From Sebaldella termitidis ATCC 33386 (GTDB taxonomy: Bacteria > Fusobacteriota > Fusobacteriia > Fusobacteriales > Leptotrichiaceae), in assembly GCF_000024405.1 (NCBI RefSeq), contig NC_013517.1, positions 4,247,989 to 4,311,988 on the forward strand: a stretch of 64,000 nucleotides of DNA, given 5' to 3'. This document shows, piece by piece, positions 17,096-26,503 of the stretch. A program made the position numbers and the translations under genes. Within the stretch, counting starts at the first letter, position 1; every line of letters starts with the position of its first letter. The notes under the pieces are model-generated. The model was not told the DNA's origin. It did not search any database and saw nothing but the letters and a program-made list of their open reading frames with translations.

Positions 17096-17575
17096 TTACC
17101 AATACCAAACTAAATACTCCCTCATATTTCCTAATATATCATAATAGTTAAACTTAGAATCTTTTTCTGGTATGTTATGTCTTTCTCTAAATATTTTACA
17201 TGCATCTTCTATTTCTTCCTTATCTTCTGGATGTTGTTCAATTAATGCCTCACATCCTAATCTTAAATATCTATATGCCACTTCATAACTCATTGTAAAG
17301 CTATACACTTTTTCTTTTCCATCATATACTTTTTCACTCTCTGGAGAAAAAAACGCTAACTGAACACCATCTTCAAAATATCCAGCAAGATCCTTGGTAT
17401 AAACTTCATTTTTAGGAAAAAAAATACTTTCATATTCTGAACCGCCCCAGCCTATGTCTTCATATAGTGTTTTTACCAAATACTCTTTCCTATCACTTAC
17501 TGTTCGTAATATCATTAAAAATGTAGACTCTAATCCATTTGATCTATACTCCATGAGTCGTTTTAATGTCATCAT
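17096..17575 (-). CDS. cdiI: Candidate CDI immunity protein
   Basis: A 159-residue acidic cytoplasmic protein with no signal peptide, starting 15 bp after the stop of the giant exoprotein gene. That is the standard position of a contact-dependent-inhibition immunity gene, which binds and neutralises the toxin tip of the neighbouring CdiA. Visible segments include YEDIGWGGSEYESIFFPKNE, AYRYLRLGCEALIEQHPEDK and a tryptophan-rich end REYLVWYW. I do not recognise a named immunity family with certainty; it is loosely like proteins annotated as ribonuclease-toxin immunity. Role is inferred from position. Its 3' end abuts repeat R3. Confidence 0.7.
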   Translation of the reverse strand: MMTLKRLMEYRSNGLESTFLMILRTVSDRKEYLVKTLYEDIGWGGSEYESIFFPKNEVYTKDLAGYFEDGVQLAFFSPESEKVYDGKEKVYSFTMSYEVAYRYLRLGCEALIEQHPEDKEEIEDACKIFRERHNIPEKDSKFNYYDILGNMREYLVWYW

Positions 17576-17590
17576 ATCATAACCAACTTT

Positions 17591-20500
17591 CTATTTTTGA
17601 GGAATTCCCAAAGTAGGATAAAAATTAAAAGGATCTCCTAATTTTTCAGGAGTCCAAAATTCAAATATAACTCCATTATCAGAAATTCCATAACCTTTAT
17701 TATCTTTTATATAATATATATTATTAACTGCTTCATTTGCCCAAATATTTAATTTGCCACTTGACATCAATTCATCACTAACTACTGTTTTAGGTGTATA
17801 TGCTGATTTAAAATTTAACTGATCCTGTGGTATTATTTTTCCTTTTGCATCTATTGTTGAAGCAGTAGAATATTTTACCTCCATTATTTCCGAAGTCACT
17901 GGATGTGGGATCACACTATCTATTCTCAATACTTTATTTTTTGAAGCATAATTATTTAAGTCAGTAAAAACACTTTCTACATGACTTCCACTAATTTCAC
18001 CTCTAGCATTAAATTTAAATTCAGTAAAATGATCATTATTTAAACCTGCTTCATTTATCTTATTACTTAATAATTTAAATTCAAATTTTTCATATTCTGA
18101 TTTTGAATTTATTAATTTCGTCTCAAAACTAACATCCGGCTCTTGACGTACATATTTATCATAAACCTTACTATCTTCATAATATTTTGCACCATCTTTT
18201 GATTCAGTGAACTTAATTTCTACTTTTTCTGTTTCTTTAGTTTTAGAGCTCCCGGTTGTTCCTATAATCTTACTTATTATTGGCTGTGTTATTGCCTTTC
18301 CACCAGCATCAAAGAATATTCCTATATGTTCTGCACCTATTTCAGCAGCATATTTTTCCGCAGATACTACTAAAGTTTTCCCATTATACGATACTGCTGA
18401 ATTTGCTAAGTAATTACCTGTTGTGTATTTTCCCGCTAATGATTGTCTATTATCAACATTTTGCATCTTTTCGTGTACCAAGGAATAATAATATTCATAC
18501 TGAGCTTCATACATTGCTTTTTCTTCCTTAGTTGTCGCTGTTTTAGATTTTTCTAATGCTGCATTACCTAATGTCACATTTTTTTCATGTTCTAATTTTT
18601 CCTGTGCTGTTCCCCAATGTACAAATTCATCAAATGAATTGAATTTTATTGTTTCTCCTTCTTCTGTTTTAAAGACAATTTCTACATTATCTGGAACCCC
18701 ATAGTATGAATTAAATTCTTTAAATTGATCTAAGCTTTTTATTTTATCAAAAGTTTCAGGTGTTATGTATTCAGGGTCATTAGATATTTTATTTGAATTT
18801 TTATTATTATTTTTAGCTTCAATTTCTTTGATGGTTATTATTATTTCTTTTCCCTTGTTTACTTCTTCTTTTACTGTTTTTCCTACAACACTACCTATTT
18901 TTTCTCCTGGTTTATCTAAAATTTTCTTATCTAAGTTGTAAACTGCTCTGGCAGGAGTTCCTAATCCTATATAATCTACACCTTTAACTGCTGTATTTTT
19001 TGCTTTTCGACAAAATCCCATTATTCCTAATCCATTACATGTTCCTTTTACTATTCCATGAACAAGATAATCCAAATCCTCATCACTATATTCACCATAA
19101 AGGCTATTTCCATAGTTTAAAACCAAGCTTCCATCTAAAATATCCCCATAAAAAGAATTTCCTTCACCATCAAGTGGCTTTCTTCCTATTAATGTAAACA
19201 TCTCTTCTAATTCATGTAATTTTCCATTCTTGCCTATTTCACTTTCTTTTTTATCATAAACATATGGATTACTCGGATTGTAATGATTTAATTCTGAAGC
19301 CAATGCATTGTATACCTGTTCCATGTCTGATACATCTACATCTTTTACATTTATATAGATTTCTATTTTTCCGTCTTTTTTTACAAAAGCTCCCATTTCA
19401 TCATCTTTTGCTTGATCTGTAAAATTAATAACAATTTTAGTATCATTATCAATTCCATTGACTCCTCGCAATGCATTAGCCATTTCATTAACTAATTTCA
19501 AAGATTCTTTTGCTCTTTCATCTTCTGGTAAGTTTTTTAGTTCTTGATATTTTTTATTCATTTCCTGGTATTTAATTAAATTAGCATCTGTATGTCTAAG
19601 GGTACCTACTAAATTATCTAAGAAATTACTTCCTTCTACATTAGATGTAATTGCTATTGCTTTGATTATATCAGCTGGTAATTGTACTAATCCATTCAAA
19701 TCTTTAATTACCTGATTTCTCGTCACCTCATTTAGCAAATCTGTATGAAGTACAGTGTCTATCTGCTCTACGACCTCATCTTTTGTCACTATCTGAGCTT
19801 TATTAATATCTGTATTTATTCCCAGTTCCTCAAGATTCAGCTTCTTCCCTGCTTCTGTTATTTCTGTATTAACAAATGTTGCATTACTGTCCTGCTGCTT
19901 GTCATGGCTTCCATACTGGATTCCTGTTTGCCCTATAGGTGTTTTATTCCCCTGTTCTTTACTTCCCAGTCCTATACCACTTACACTTATTCCGTAATTA
20001 CTTCCTTCATTATGGTCTTTTAGATTCTCTACTACTACTTTGTTAGCTTCTATACTTAGTTTATTTTCTTCACTCAGACTTCCTATTAAGGCTCCAATAT
20101 TAGTTAAAGTCTCTCCTACCCTAACATTTCCACCATTCTCTGCTATTATTGTAGTCTGATTATTTACCCATTTACTATCCTGATGGTTTTCTCCATAATT
20201 CCCGCCTATTGACGGTCTTGCTGATCCTGTCTCAAATTGAGTTCCTTCCAGCTTCCCTGATACATTTAAGCCTGCTCCCCAGTTCTTTCCATCTGACTTG
20301 TATTCATCCTGTAAGGATATTATACTCAAATCTCTTCCAATATCAAAGTTTATTTTATCTGCTGTTACATTCACTCCTGCAAATAATGCATCCTCTTTAG
20401 TCGTTAACTGGAAAGTTCCAGCTACATTTATTACAGAATTATCAAAGTACTTAGAACTTGTATTGCTGTTTCCTCCTGATATATTTAATCCACCTATTAC

Positions 20501-23500
20501 ATTCTGATTTACTATATCATATCCTACACTTCCACCTGTTGAACTTGATTTTGTATCATTCTTATATGTATTCTCTCCTGCTCTTATAATAAAATTATTG
20601 GCATCTACTACAAAGTTCTCTCCTACATTTATCTTCTGATTTACAAGTGTTACATCTCCGTCTGACTGTAGTATAAAATTCTTTCCTACATTTATATTTC
20701 CTGCCACTGAATTTGTCCCGCTTGTATTTGATTCATAACTGCTCTGACTGTAACTAGCTGATACTGATGCACTTACCAGTCCTTTAGCTGCGTTTCTTAA
20801 GTTATCGGGTGATAGATCTCCATGTTCAAATATATTTTTTGTTGAAATATATCCTATTCCCTCATACCATGATCTTAAATTACTGCTTAATCCTCCAAGA
20901 TCTCTTAAATCCTGAAAACCGTTTCCTAATGTATTTATTGTTTGAGAAGTTCCTCCAAATCCATAATCTTTTACATTATCTGTCACATTACTCACTGTAT
21001 TAGCAAACTGTGCTGGAGTAAATCCTACATTTACACTTACACCTACACTCGTACTTTTCTGCTTTACCGTTTCATTGTATACTTCCTGTGCATCAAGAAG
21101 TTCTACCCCGTTTACTCCCCTTATTACAAGGTTTTCTCCAACATTAGCCTGCATTGCTTCTGTTCTTACTCTGTTTCCTGCATCTATTACTGTATTTCCC
21201 TCTGATATTATTGTTGATACTGCTACTGTTGTTCCGTTTCTCTGCTGTTCGAGACTATTTTGACTATAGCTCACTCCTGCTGTAAAGCTTCCTCCACCGC
21301 TTGCAAAGCTCGTGCTAAACCCGCTTTTCTGGTCTTTTCTTGAATAACTGTTATCCAAAGTATCTGCCAGTATATTCACATTATTCCCGGCTGTCATTGA
21401 TATATTTCCGCCAGTATTCTCCAGCCCCTCTTTTACTGCTATTATATTGGAAGCTCTCACATTTATGTCATTATTTGCATCCAGTATTACATTATTTCCT
21501 ATTATTGTACTTGCTGCTGCGTATTCCTGATAGCTTTTTTCCTCCATGCTGCTGTTTGAAAATGTATTACCGCTCTTATTCTTTGTTTCTTTATATTCAC
21601 TTTCTTTCTCATTCAGTATATTTATATTCTCTCCAGTAAGCTGTACAAGACCGTCTGAACCTATTACACTTCCCTTTACAGATATATCTTTTCCTGCTTC
21701 CAGTATTACAGCTTCTGTTCCTGATATCTCAGATCCTATTTTTCTTGTTGACTGATAAACCTGATAGTTATCACTATCAGCTCCATATTCATCATCACCC
21801 TGAAGTGTCATACTTCCTATTGTTATATTTTCTTTTGCATTTATTACTGTCGTTTTCCCTGACACCATTCCGGCTTCTGAGATATAATTTTTTCCCTCTA
21901 TATATGTTGTACCATCTGATTCTATACTTCCCACACTTAATATCTCGTCATGTCTTGTTCTGTTCAAATCTCCGTTATCATAATTTACAGTTCTTATACT
22001 TGAGCTGTTTATTATATCTCCATTTTCTGCTGATAACGTCACAGAATCTATTCCTTTTATTCTTCCGCCTATATTCTCTATATTTCCTGCTGTAGCTATT
22101 ACTGTTACTTCATTTCCCTTTATTTCTGCAAGCTCATTTGTGCTTGTTACATTATAGACTCTTCCTGCATTTACATAGGTTACTCCGCCGTTTCCTATTA
22201 CCTGTCCGTTATTTCTTAATTCATCTGCATTTATTGCAGTTAGTTCAAGTCCCCCTACTTTGTTTCTTCCGTCTGTATCTATTGTAGCAAGTGTAGCCTG
22301 ACTTAAATATACTTTTGGTACAAGAACTTTTTCCCCGTTTACTACTTCATATTCATACCAGATTACATCACTTTTCAAAGCTTTTACCTGATCAGGTGTT
22401 AATGCTACTCCTACTGATAACTGTAAATCTTTTTGTAATTCTACTGAATTATCAAGCATTGCCTTCATAAGCTCACTGTCACTAAGACCATTGATAAATC
22501 TTGTCCCAAGCTTATCCGATATAGTTCTTGTTACCAGAAGATATTCATAATATGCATCTCCCAGTCTTCTTGCCCTGTTCCAGTCACCGTTTTCATCATA
22601 TCCTATTCTTGATAAGTAATAGTCACTTCCATAAAACTCTCCAAGATTTATATACTTACTTCTTGTTTCTATCAGATATTTTGATGTTGAATCTCCCTGA
22701 GTTATGTTATTACCATCTGGAGCTTTCGTCATTGTAAATAAACTGCTTACTGCGCCCAAAGGATCTATTGGCAGCACTCCCGATATTATTATATCCGTTA
22801 CAGGTGTTATGTTCTTTACTATATTTACCATTCCTGTCCCGTTACTGCTTCCTGTATTAATAGTTTTTCCGGCTACAGAGCTTCCTGATGTTATACTTCC
22901 GTTTATTAATTGATCTGTTGTCGGAAGCTCTGATGTCAATATCAAACTTCCTGTATTTATTAAAAGGTTTCTTGCTTCTATTACACTTGCCTGTCCTGTT
23001 ACATATGCAATATCTCCGTTTACCATATCTCTGTAGTATTTTATCGGATAACTTGTACTTCCTGTCGAGCTTTTTTTCTTCGACCATGTAAAATATTCTC
23101 TTCCATCTTTTAACTGTATTTGATTGCCAAGAGTTATTTCATTTTTTATTATAATTGCTGTTAATTCTGCTGTATTTCCTGCTGATATTTTTCCGTCTTT
23201 ATTATTAAGCTCATTTGCATTTATTGATATATTATTTCCTGCTGATATATTGGCATATGTTGTTACTGCATTACTTCTCAGCTTTCCTTTCAAAGGTATT
23301 CCTTGATACTGCGTTGTATTCGAATATGCACTTCCCGAATCATTATTGTTTATATCAGAAAATATTGTACTTTGGTAATAGTGAATCAACAATGAATTAT
23401 ATCTAGAATCTGCTGTTAAACCGGGTATTTTATCTCTTCTGTTACCTTTAGTTCCCGCAGAGTCATCTCTGTATAGGTTCCAAGTTGCCAAAACTTCTGC

Positions 23501-26485
23501 CTGTGTAAGTATCTGCCCGTCCCATGTTTCATAATATATCTCATAATCATTAAGCCCTTCTACTCTTCCTATATTATCTATCTTTGTTACATTTAATGAT
23601 ATATCTCCCGAGCTCTGGATCATTCCTGTCTGATTCAGAAGATAGTTTCCTCTTAAATTTATCACTCCTGTTGATAACAGCTCTCCGCTTAAGTTTTCAA
23701 ATGTATTAAACTGGGCATCTAAAAGATTTCCTCCATAGATTGCTTTTCCTGCGTTATTCGTTATCTTGTCTGCTGCTGTTAATCCTAACTGATCTGAAAA
23801 AGCTATCAGATCATTATTCACAATATTATATCCGGATATTCTCCCGTTTTCTCCTTCTATTATATTGTTATTTATTACATTCCCTGTTCCCTCCACTACT
23901 ATTGTATCTGAAGAAAGCCAGGTATTATTAGTAATATCTCTTCCTTTTATCTCTATATATCCTGTTCCTGTTGTTGCTCCTGCATTTAATATGTCATAAC
24001 CATGAACCTGAAGCCAGTTTTCTCCGTGAAGTGTTCCTGTTAAAGTTAGGTTTCCTATTGTTGTTAAGGATACATTTCCGCCTCTTATCAGATTTATGTT
24101 ACTGTATCCTGACATATTATACAGCTCTATTTCTGATGATTCCACTGTACCGCTGTTTGTAAAGTTTGATCCTGATAAGTTTACTTTACTGTTGGAACCT
24201 ATATATCCTGTATTATTTATTGTAGTATTATTAGCTTTTATCAGTTCATCCGCTGCAAGAGTCCCAGTATTAGTCAAGCCTGCTGTTATTATCTCTATAT
24301 TTGTCCCGCTTATATATCCGTTATTTGTTATATTATTACCGTTAAGCCTTGCATTATCTATTACAGTTATTTTATTGGTATTCAATATCCCCGTGTTATT
24401 TATATCAAGCAGTGTTGTCAGTATCTCTCCCGAGTTATTAAATGATACTCCTGATGTATATATCTTATCTACTGCTTTTAAGCTTCCTGTATTTAATAAA
24501 TTATTTGTACTTAATAACCCGCCTATATTCATTACACTATAGTTCTCAAGATTTCCCGATATTACAAAATTATCATTGGTATTTATTTCTCCAAGGTTTT
24601 TTGTTCCGTTATTCTGTATTCCTTCTCCTGTACTTATCTTGGCTCCTGATCTGTTTTCCAGTGTTGTAGTTGTTAATTTTTTATTTGATGTTATTTCTCC
24701 GCTGTTATCAAGACTGTTTAATGATATGTTTCCCTCTGATATCATTGTTCCTGTGTTTATTGTATCTTTAGCTGATAAGTCCCCTGATGTTTGAACATTA
24801 TTTGTATTTGTCAAATTTTTATCTATTGATATTTTATCTTTACCATAAAGAGTTCCGCTGTTATTTACATTTCCCTTTATTTTCACTTCTTTATCTGATA
24901 AAAGTCTTCCCTGATTTGTTGCATCTTTTCCTATAGTTACATTTCCTTCTGCCTGAATATCCTTTTTATTTACAAGATTTCCTGCTACATCCAGATTTTC
25001 TTTAGCATATACTGTTTCTTCTGTTTCTAGATTCCCTGATATTTCTATATTTTTATCAGAGATTATTCTTCCAGTATTTTTTGTATTCCCTGCTGTTATG
25101 TTTCCTTCACTCTGGATATCTCCGCTGTTATCAAGGTTGCCTTTTATCTCTGCCTTATTTTTCCCGTATACAGTTCCTGATGAAGTCAGTTTTCCGTTAA
25201 TTTCAAGCTCTTTTTCCGATAGTATCTTTCCTGTATTTGTTGTATTACCACCTGTTTTTATACTTCCATTACTCTGTATATTTCCTGTATTATCTAATTC
25301 TTTTCCTATTGTTATATTATTTTTGGCATAAAGCAAGTCTTTGTTATCAGCCTTATTGTTTACTGATATGTTTCTCTCGGCTACTATTTGTCCTGATTTA
25401 TTTACCAGCCCTTTTCCAATATTAATATCATTTCCTGAATAGATATTTACTTCATTTTCAAGATCACCTGTTATTAATATATTCCCAGCCTGTGTCCCGT
25501 TTCCTTTCAAAGTTACCTTATCTGCATCTATTGTAAGGTTTCCTTCTGTATATGTAGAAGTATTCTGGGTAAATTCTTTAGCTTTTACTTCCATGGCTTC
25601 TTTAGCCTGTGTTTTATTAGTTACTATTGTTCCGTCAGCATTGATTTTTAATACACGTTCAGAAATGACATCGCCTGCAACTCCAATATTTCCATTTACT
25701 CCTACTATCTTTATCTGATTTCCATAGATTGAACCGAATGCTGATGAAGATATCAAAAGCTCATTATTACTTACCCCCTGTTTTGTATAATCTCTAGTAT
25801 GAGGATTATAGTCAAAGTCTCCTGCTATCAGGTCTATATCTGCATCCTTTGCATATATCTGACCGTCTATATACATCTGTCTTGATAACAGTGCTAAATA
25901 TCTTACTCCTTCTGCATTTATTCCTTCACGACCAATTTCTATCTTTCCTCCTCTTATATTGAAAGGAAGAAGATCTCCGTTTTCGTCTAAATCTACTCTT
26001 GATGTTGTAAATATTGCTTTATCAAAATTTATGAAGCCTGTATTATTTAAATAAAAACCATTCTGTGACGAAAAAATTATATCAGTTTTGTTTTCCGACA
26101 TCACTTCAAGCCAGTTTTCTATTTCTACTCTGTTATTACCGCCTACCCTGTTTAATATTAATCTTGCTGCCTGCTCCTTTGTAAGGTTAGGATTAGCTGC
26201 CATCATTCCTGCAAGATAACTTCTTCCCACTCCTTGACCAAAGTTATTAAATACTGTAGGGTCTTTTGTCCTGAACTCACTAAAATCATTAACACTAATG
26301 CCCTTATTATTAGGAGTATTAATATTAATGATGTTAGCACCGTTTTGTGCTCTGTCTACACTTGTTTTCTGTGGTACATTTTTATCTACCTTTATATCTG
26401 CAAACAACATACTGTTCAACATTCCAAGCAGTAGCCCTACTGCTACATTTCTTTTTACAATGTTATACCTTTTTCCTCTCTTCAT
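17591..26485 (-). CDS. cdiA: CdiA-like filamentous haemagglutinin / contact-dependent toxin exoprotein (TpsA)
   Basis: A 2964-residue two-partner-secretion exoprotein. An extended signal region (MKRGKRYNIVKRNVAVGLLL) is followed by the TPS domain (about residues 45-300) with NIN-type (GANIININTPNNKGISVNDF) and NPNL motifs. Next come many ~20-residue filament repeats of the L.N.G.I...G pattern (about 340-800) and further haemagglutinin repeats. From about residue 2240 the composition becomes charged and helical, and the last ~150 residues look like a delivered toxin: GEISGSHVESVF (His near 2835), PHP, VKYSTAS and YTPKTVVSDELM, a pattern I associate with EndoU-like or related RNase tips. The VENN boundary motif of enterobacterial CdiA is absent. 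It is flanked by its TpsB transporter and a candidate immunity gene. Function as a CDI toxin is inferred from architecture; nuclease type is tentative. Confidence 0.88.
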   Translation of the reverse strand: MKRGKRYNIVKRNVAVGLLLGMLNSMLFADIKVDKNVPQKTSVDRAQNGANIININTPNNKGISVNDFSEFRTKDPTVFNNFGQGVGRSYLAGMMAANPNLTKEQAARLILNRVGGNNRVEIENWLEVMSENKTDIIFSSQNGFYLNNTGFINFDKAIFTTSRVDLDENGDLLPFNIRGGKIEIGREGINAEGVRYLALLSRQMYIDGQIYAKDADIDLIAGDFDYNPHTRDYTKQGVSNNELLISSSAFGSIYGNQIKIVGVNGNIGVAGDVISERVLKINADGTIVTNKTQAKEAMEVKAKEFTQNTSTYTEGNLTIDADKVTLKGNGTQAGNILITGDLENEVNIYSGNDINIGKGLVNKSGQIVAERNISVNNKADNKDLLYAKNNITIGKELDNTGNIQSNGSIKTGGNTTNTGKILSEKELEINGKLTSSGTVYGKNKAEIKGNLDNSGDIQSEGNITAGNTKNTGRIISDKNIEISGNLETEETVYAKENLDVAGNLVNKKDIQAEGNVTIGKDATNQGRLLSDKEVKIKGNVNNSGTLYGKDKISIDKNLTNTNNVQTSGDLSAKDTINTGTMISEGNISLNSLDNSGEITSNKKLTTTTLENRSGAKISTGEGIQNNGTKNLGEINTNDNFVISGNLENYSVMNIGGLLSTNNLLNTGSLKAVDKIYTSGVSFNNSGEILTTLLDINNTGILNTNKITVIDNARLNGNNITNNGYISGTNIEIITAGLTNTGTLAADELIKANNTTINNTGYIGSNSKVNLSGSNFTNSGTVESSEIELYNMSGYSNINLIRGGNVSLTTIGNLTLTGTLHGENWLQVHGYDILNAGATTGTGYIEIKGRDITNNTWLSSDTIVVEGTGNVINNNIIEGENGRISGYNIVNNDLIAFSDQLGLTAADKITNNAGKAIYGGNLLDAQFNTFENLSGELLSTGVINLRGNYLLNQTGMIQSSGDISLNVTKIDNIGRVEGLNDYEIYYETWDGQILTQAEVLATWNLYRDDSAGTKGNRRDKIPGLTADSRYNSLLIHYYQSTIFSDINNNDSGSAYSNTTQYQGIPLKGKLRSNAVTTYANISAGNNISINANELNNKDGKISAGNTAELTAIIIKNEITLGNQIQLKDGREYFTWSKKKSSTGSTSYPIKYYRDMVNGDIAYVTGQASVIEARNLLINTGSLILTSELPTTDQLINGSITSGSSVAGKTINTGSSNGTGMVNIVKNITPVTDIIISGVLPIDPLGAVSSLFTMTKAPDGNNITQGDSTSKYLIETRSKYINLGEFYGSDYYLSRIGYDENGDWNRARRLGDAYYEYLLVTRTISDKLGTRFINGLSDSELMKAMLDNSVELQKDLQLSVGVALTPDQVKALKSDVIWYEYEVVNGEKVLVPKVYLSQATLATIDTDGRNKVGGLELTAINADELRNNGQVIGNGGVTYVNAGRVYNVTSTNELAEIKGNEVTVIATAGNIENIGGRIKGIDSVTLSAENGDIINSSSIRTVNYDNGDLNRTRHDEILSVGSIESDGTTYIEGKNYISEAGMVSGKTTVINAKENITIGSMTLQGDDEYGADSDNYQVYQSTRKIGSEISGTEAVILEAGKDISVKGSVIGSDGLVQLTGENINILNEKESEYKETKNKSGNTFSNSSMEEKSYQEYAAASTIIGNNVILDANNDINVRASNIIAVKEGLENTGGNISMTAGNNVNILADTLDNSYSRKDQKSGFSTSFASGGGSFTAGVSYSQNSLEQQRNGTTVAVSTIISEGNTVIDAGNRVRTEAMQANVGENLVIRGVNGVELLDAQEVYNETVKQKSTSVGVSVNVGFTPAQFANTVSNVTDNVKDYGFGGTSQTINTLGNGFQDLRDLGGLSSNLRSWYEGIGYISTKNIFEHGDLSPDNLRNAAKGLVSASVSASYSQSSYESNTSGTNSVAGNINVGKNFILQSDGDVTLVNQKINVGENFVVDANNFIIRAGENTYKNDTKSSSTGGSVGYDIVNQNVIGGLNISGGNSNTSSKYFDNSVINVAGTFQLTTKEDALFAGVNVTADKINFDIGRDLSIISLQDEYKSDGKNWGAGLNVSGKLEGTQFETGSARPSIGGNYGENHQDSKWVNNQTTIIAENGGNVRVGETLTNIGALIGSLSEENKLSIEANKVVVENLKDHNEGSNYGISVSGIGLGSKEQGNKTPIGQTGIQYGSHDKQQDSNATFVNTEITEAGKKLNLEELGINTDINKAQIVTKDEVVEQIDTVLHTDLLNEVTRNQVIKDLNGLVQLPADIIKAIAITSNVEGSNFLDNLVGTLRHTDANLIKYQEMNKKYQELKNLPEDERAKESLKLVNEMANALRGVNGIDNDTKIVINFTDQAKDDEMGAFVKKDGKIEIYINVKDVDVSDMEQVYNALASELNHYNPSNPYVYDKKESEIGKNGKLHELEEMFTLIGRKPLDGEGNSFYGDILDGSLVLNYGNSLYGEYSDEDLDYLVHGIVKGTCNGLGIMGFCRKAKNTAVKGVDYIGLGTPARAVYNLDKKILDKPGEKIGSVVGKTVKEEVNKGKEIIITIKEIEAKNNNKNSNKISNDPEYITPETFDKIKSLDQFKEFNSYYGVPDNVEIVFKTEEGETIKFNSFDEFVHWGTAQEKLEHEKNVTLGNAALEKSKTATTKEEKAMYEAQYEYYYSLVHEKMQNVDNRQSLAGKYTTGNYLANSAVSYNGKTLVVSAEKYAAEIGAEHIGIFFDAGGKAITQPIISKIIGTTGSSKTKETEKVEIKFTESKDGAKYYEDSKVYDKYVRQEPDVSFETKLINSKSEYEKFEFKLLSNKINEAGLNNDHFTEFKFNARGEISGSHVESVFTDLNNYASKNKVLRIDSVIPHPVTSEIMEVKYSTASTIDAKGKIIPQDQLNFKSAYTPKTVVSDELMSSGKLNIWANEAVNNIYYIKDNKGYGISDNGVIFEFWTPEKLGDPFNFYPTLGIPQK

Positions 26486-26503
26486 AAGCTCCTCACCTTT
26501 TTA

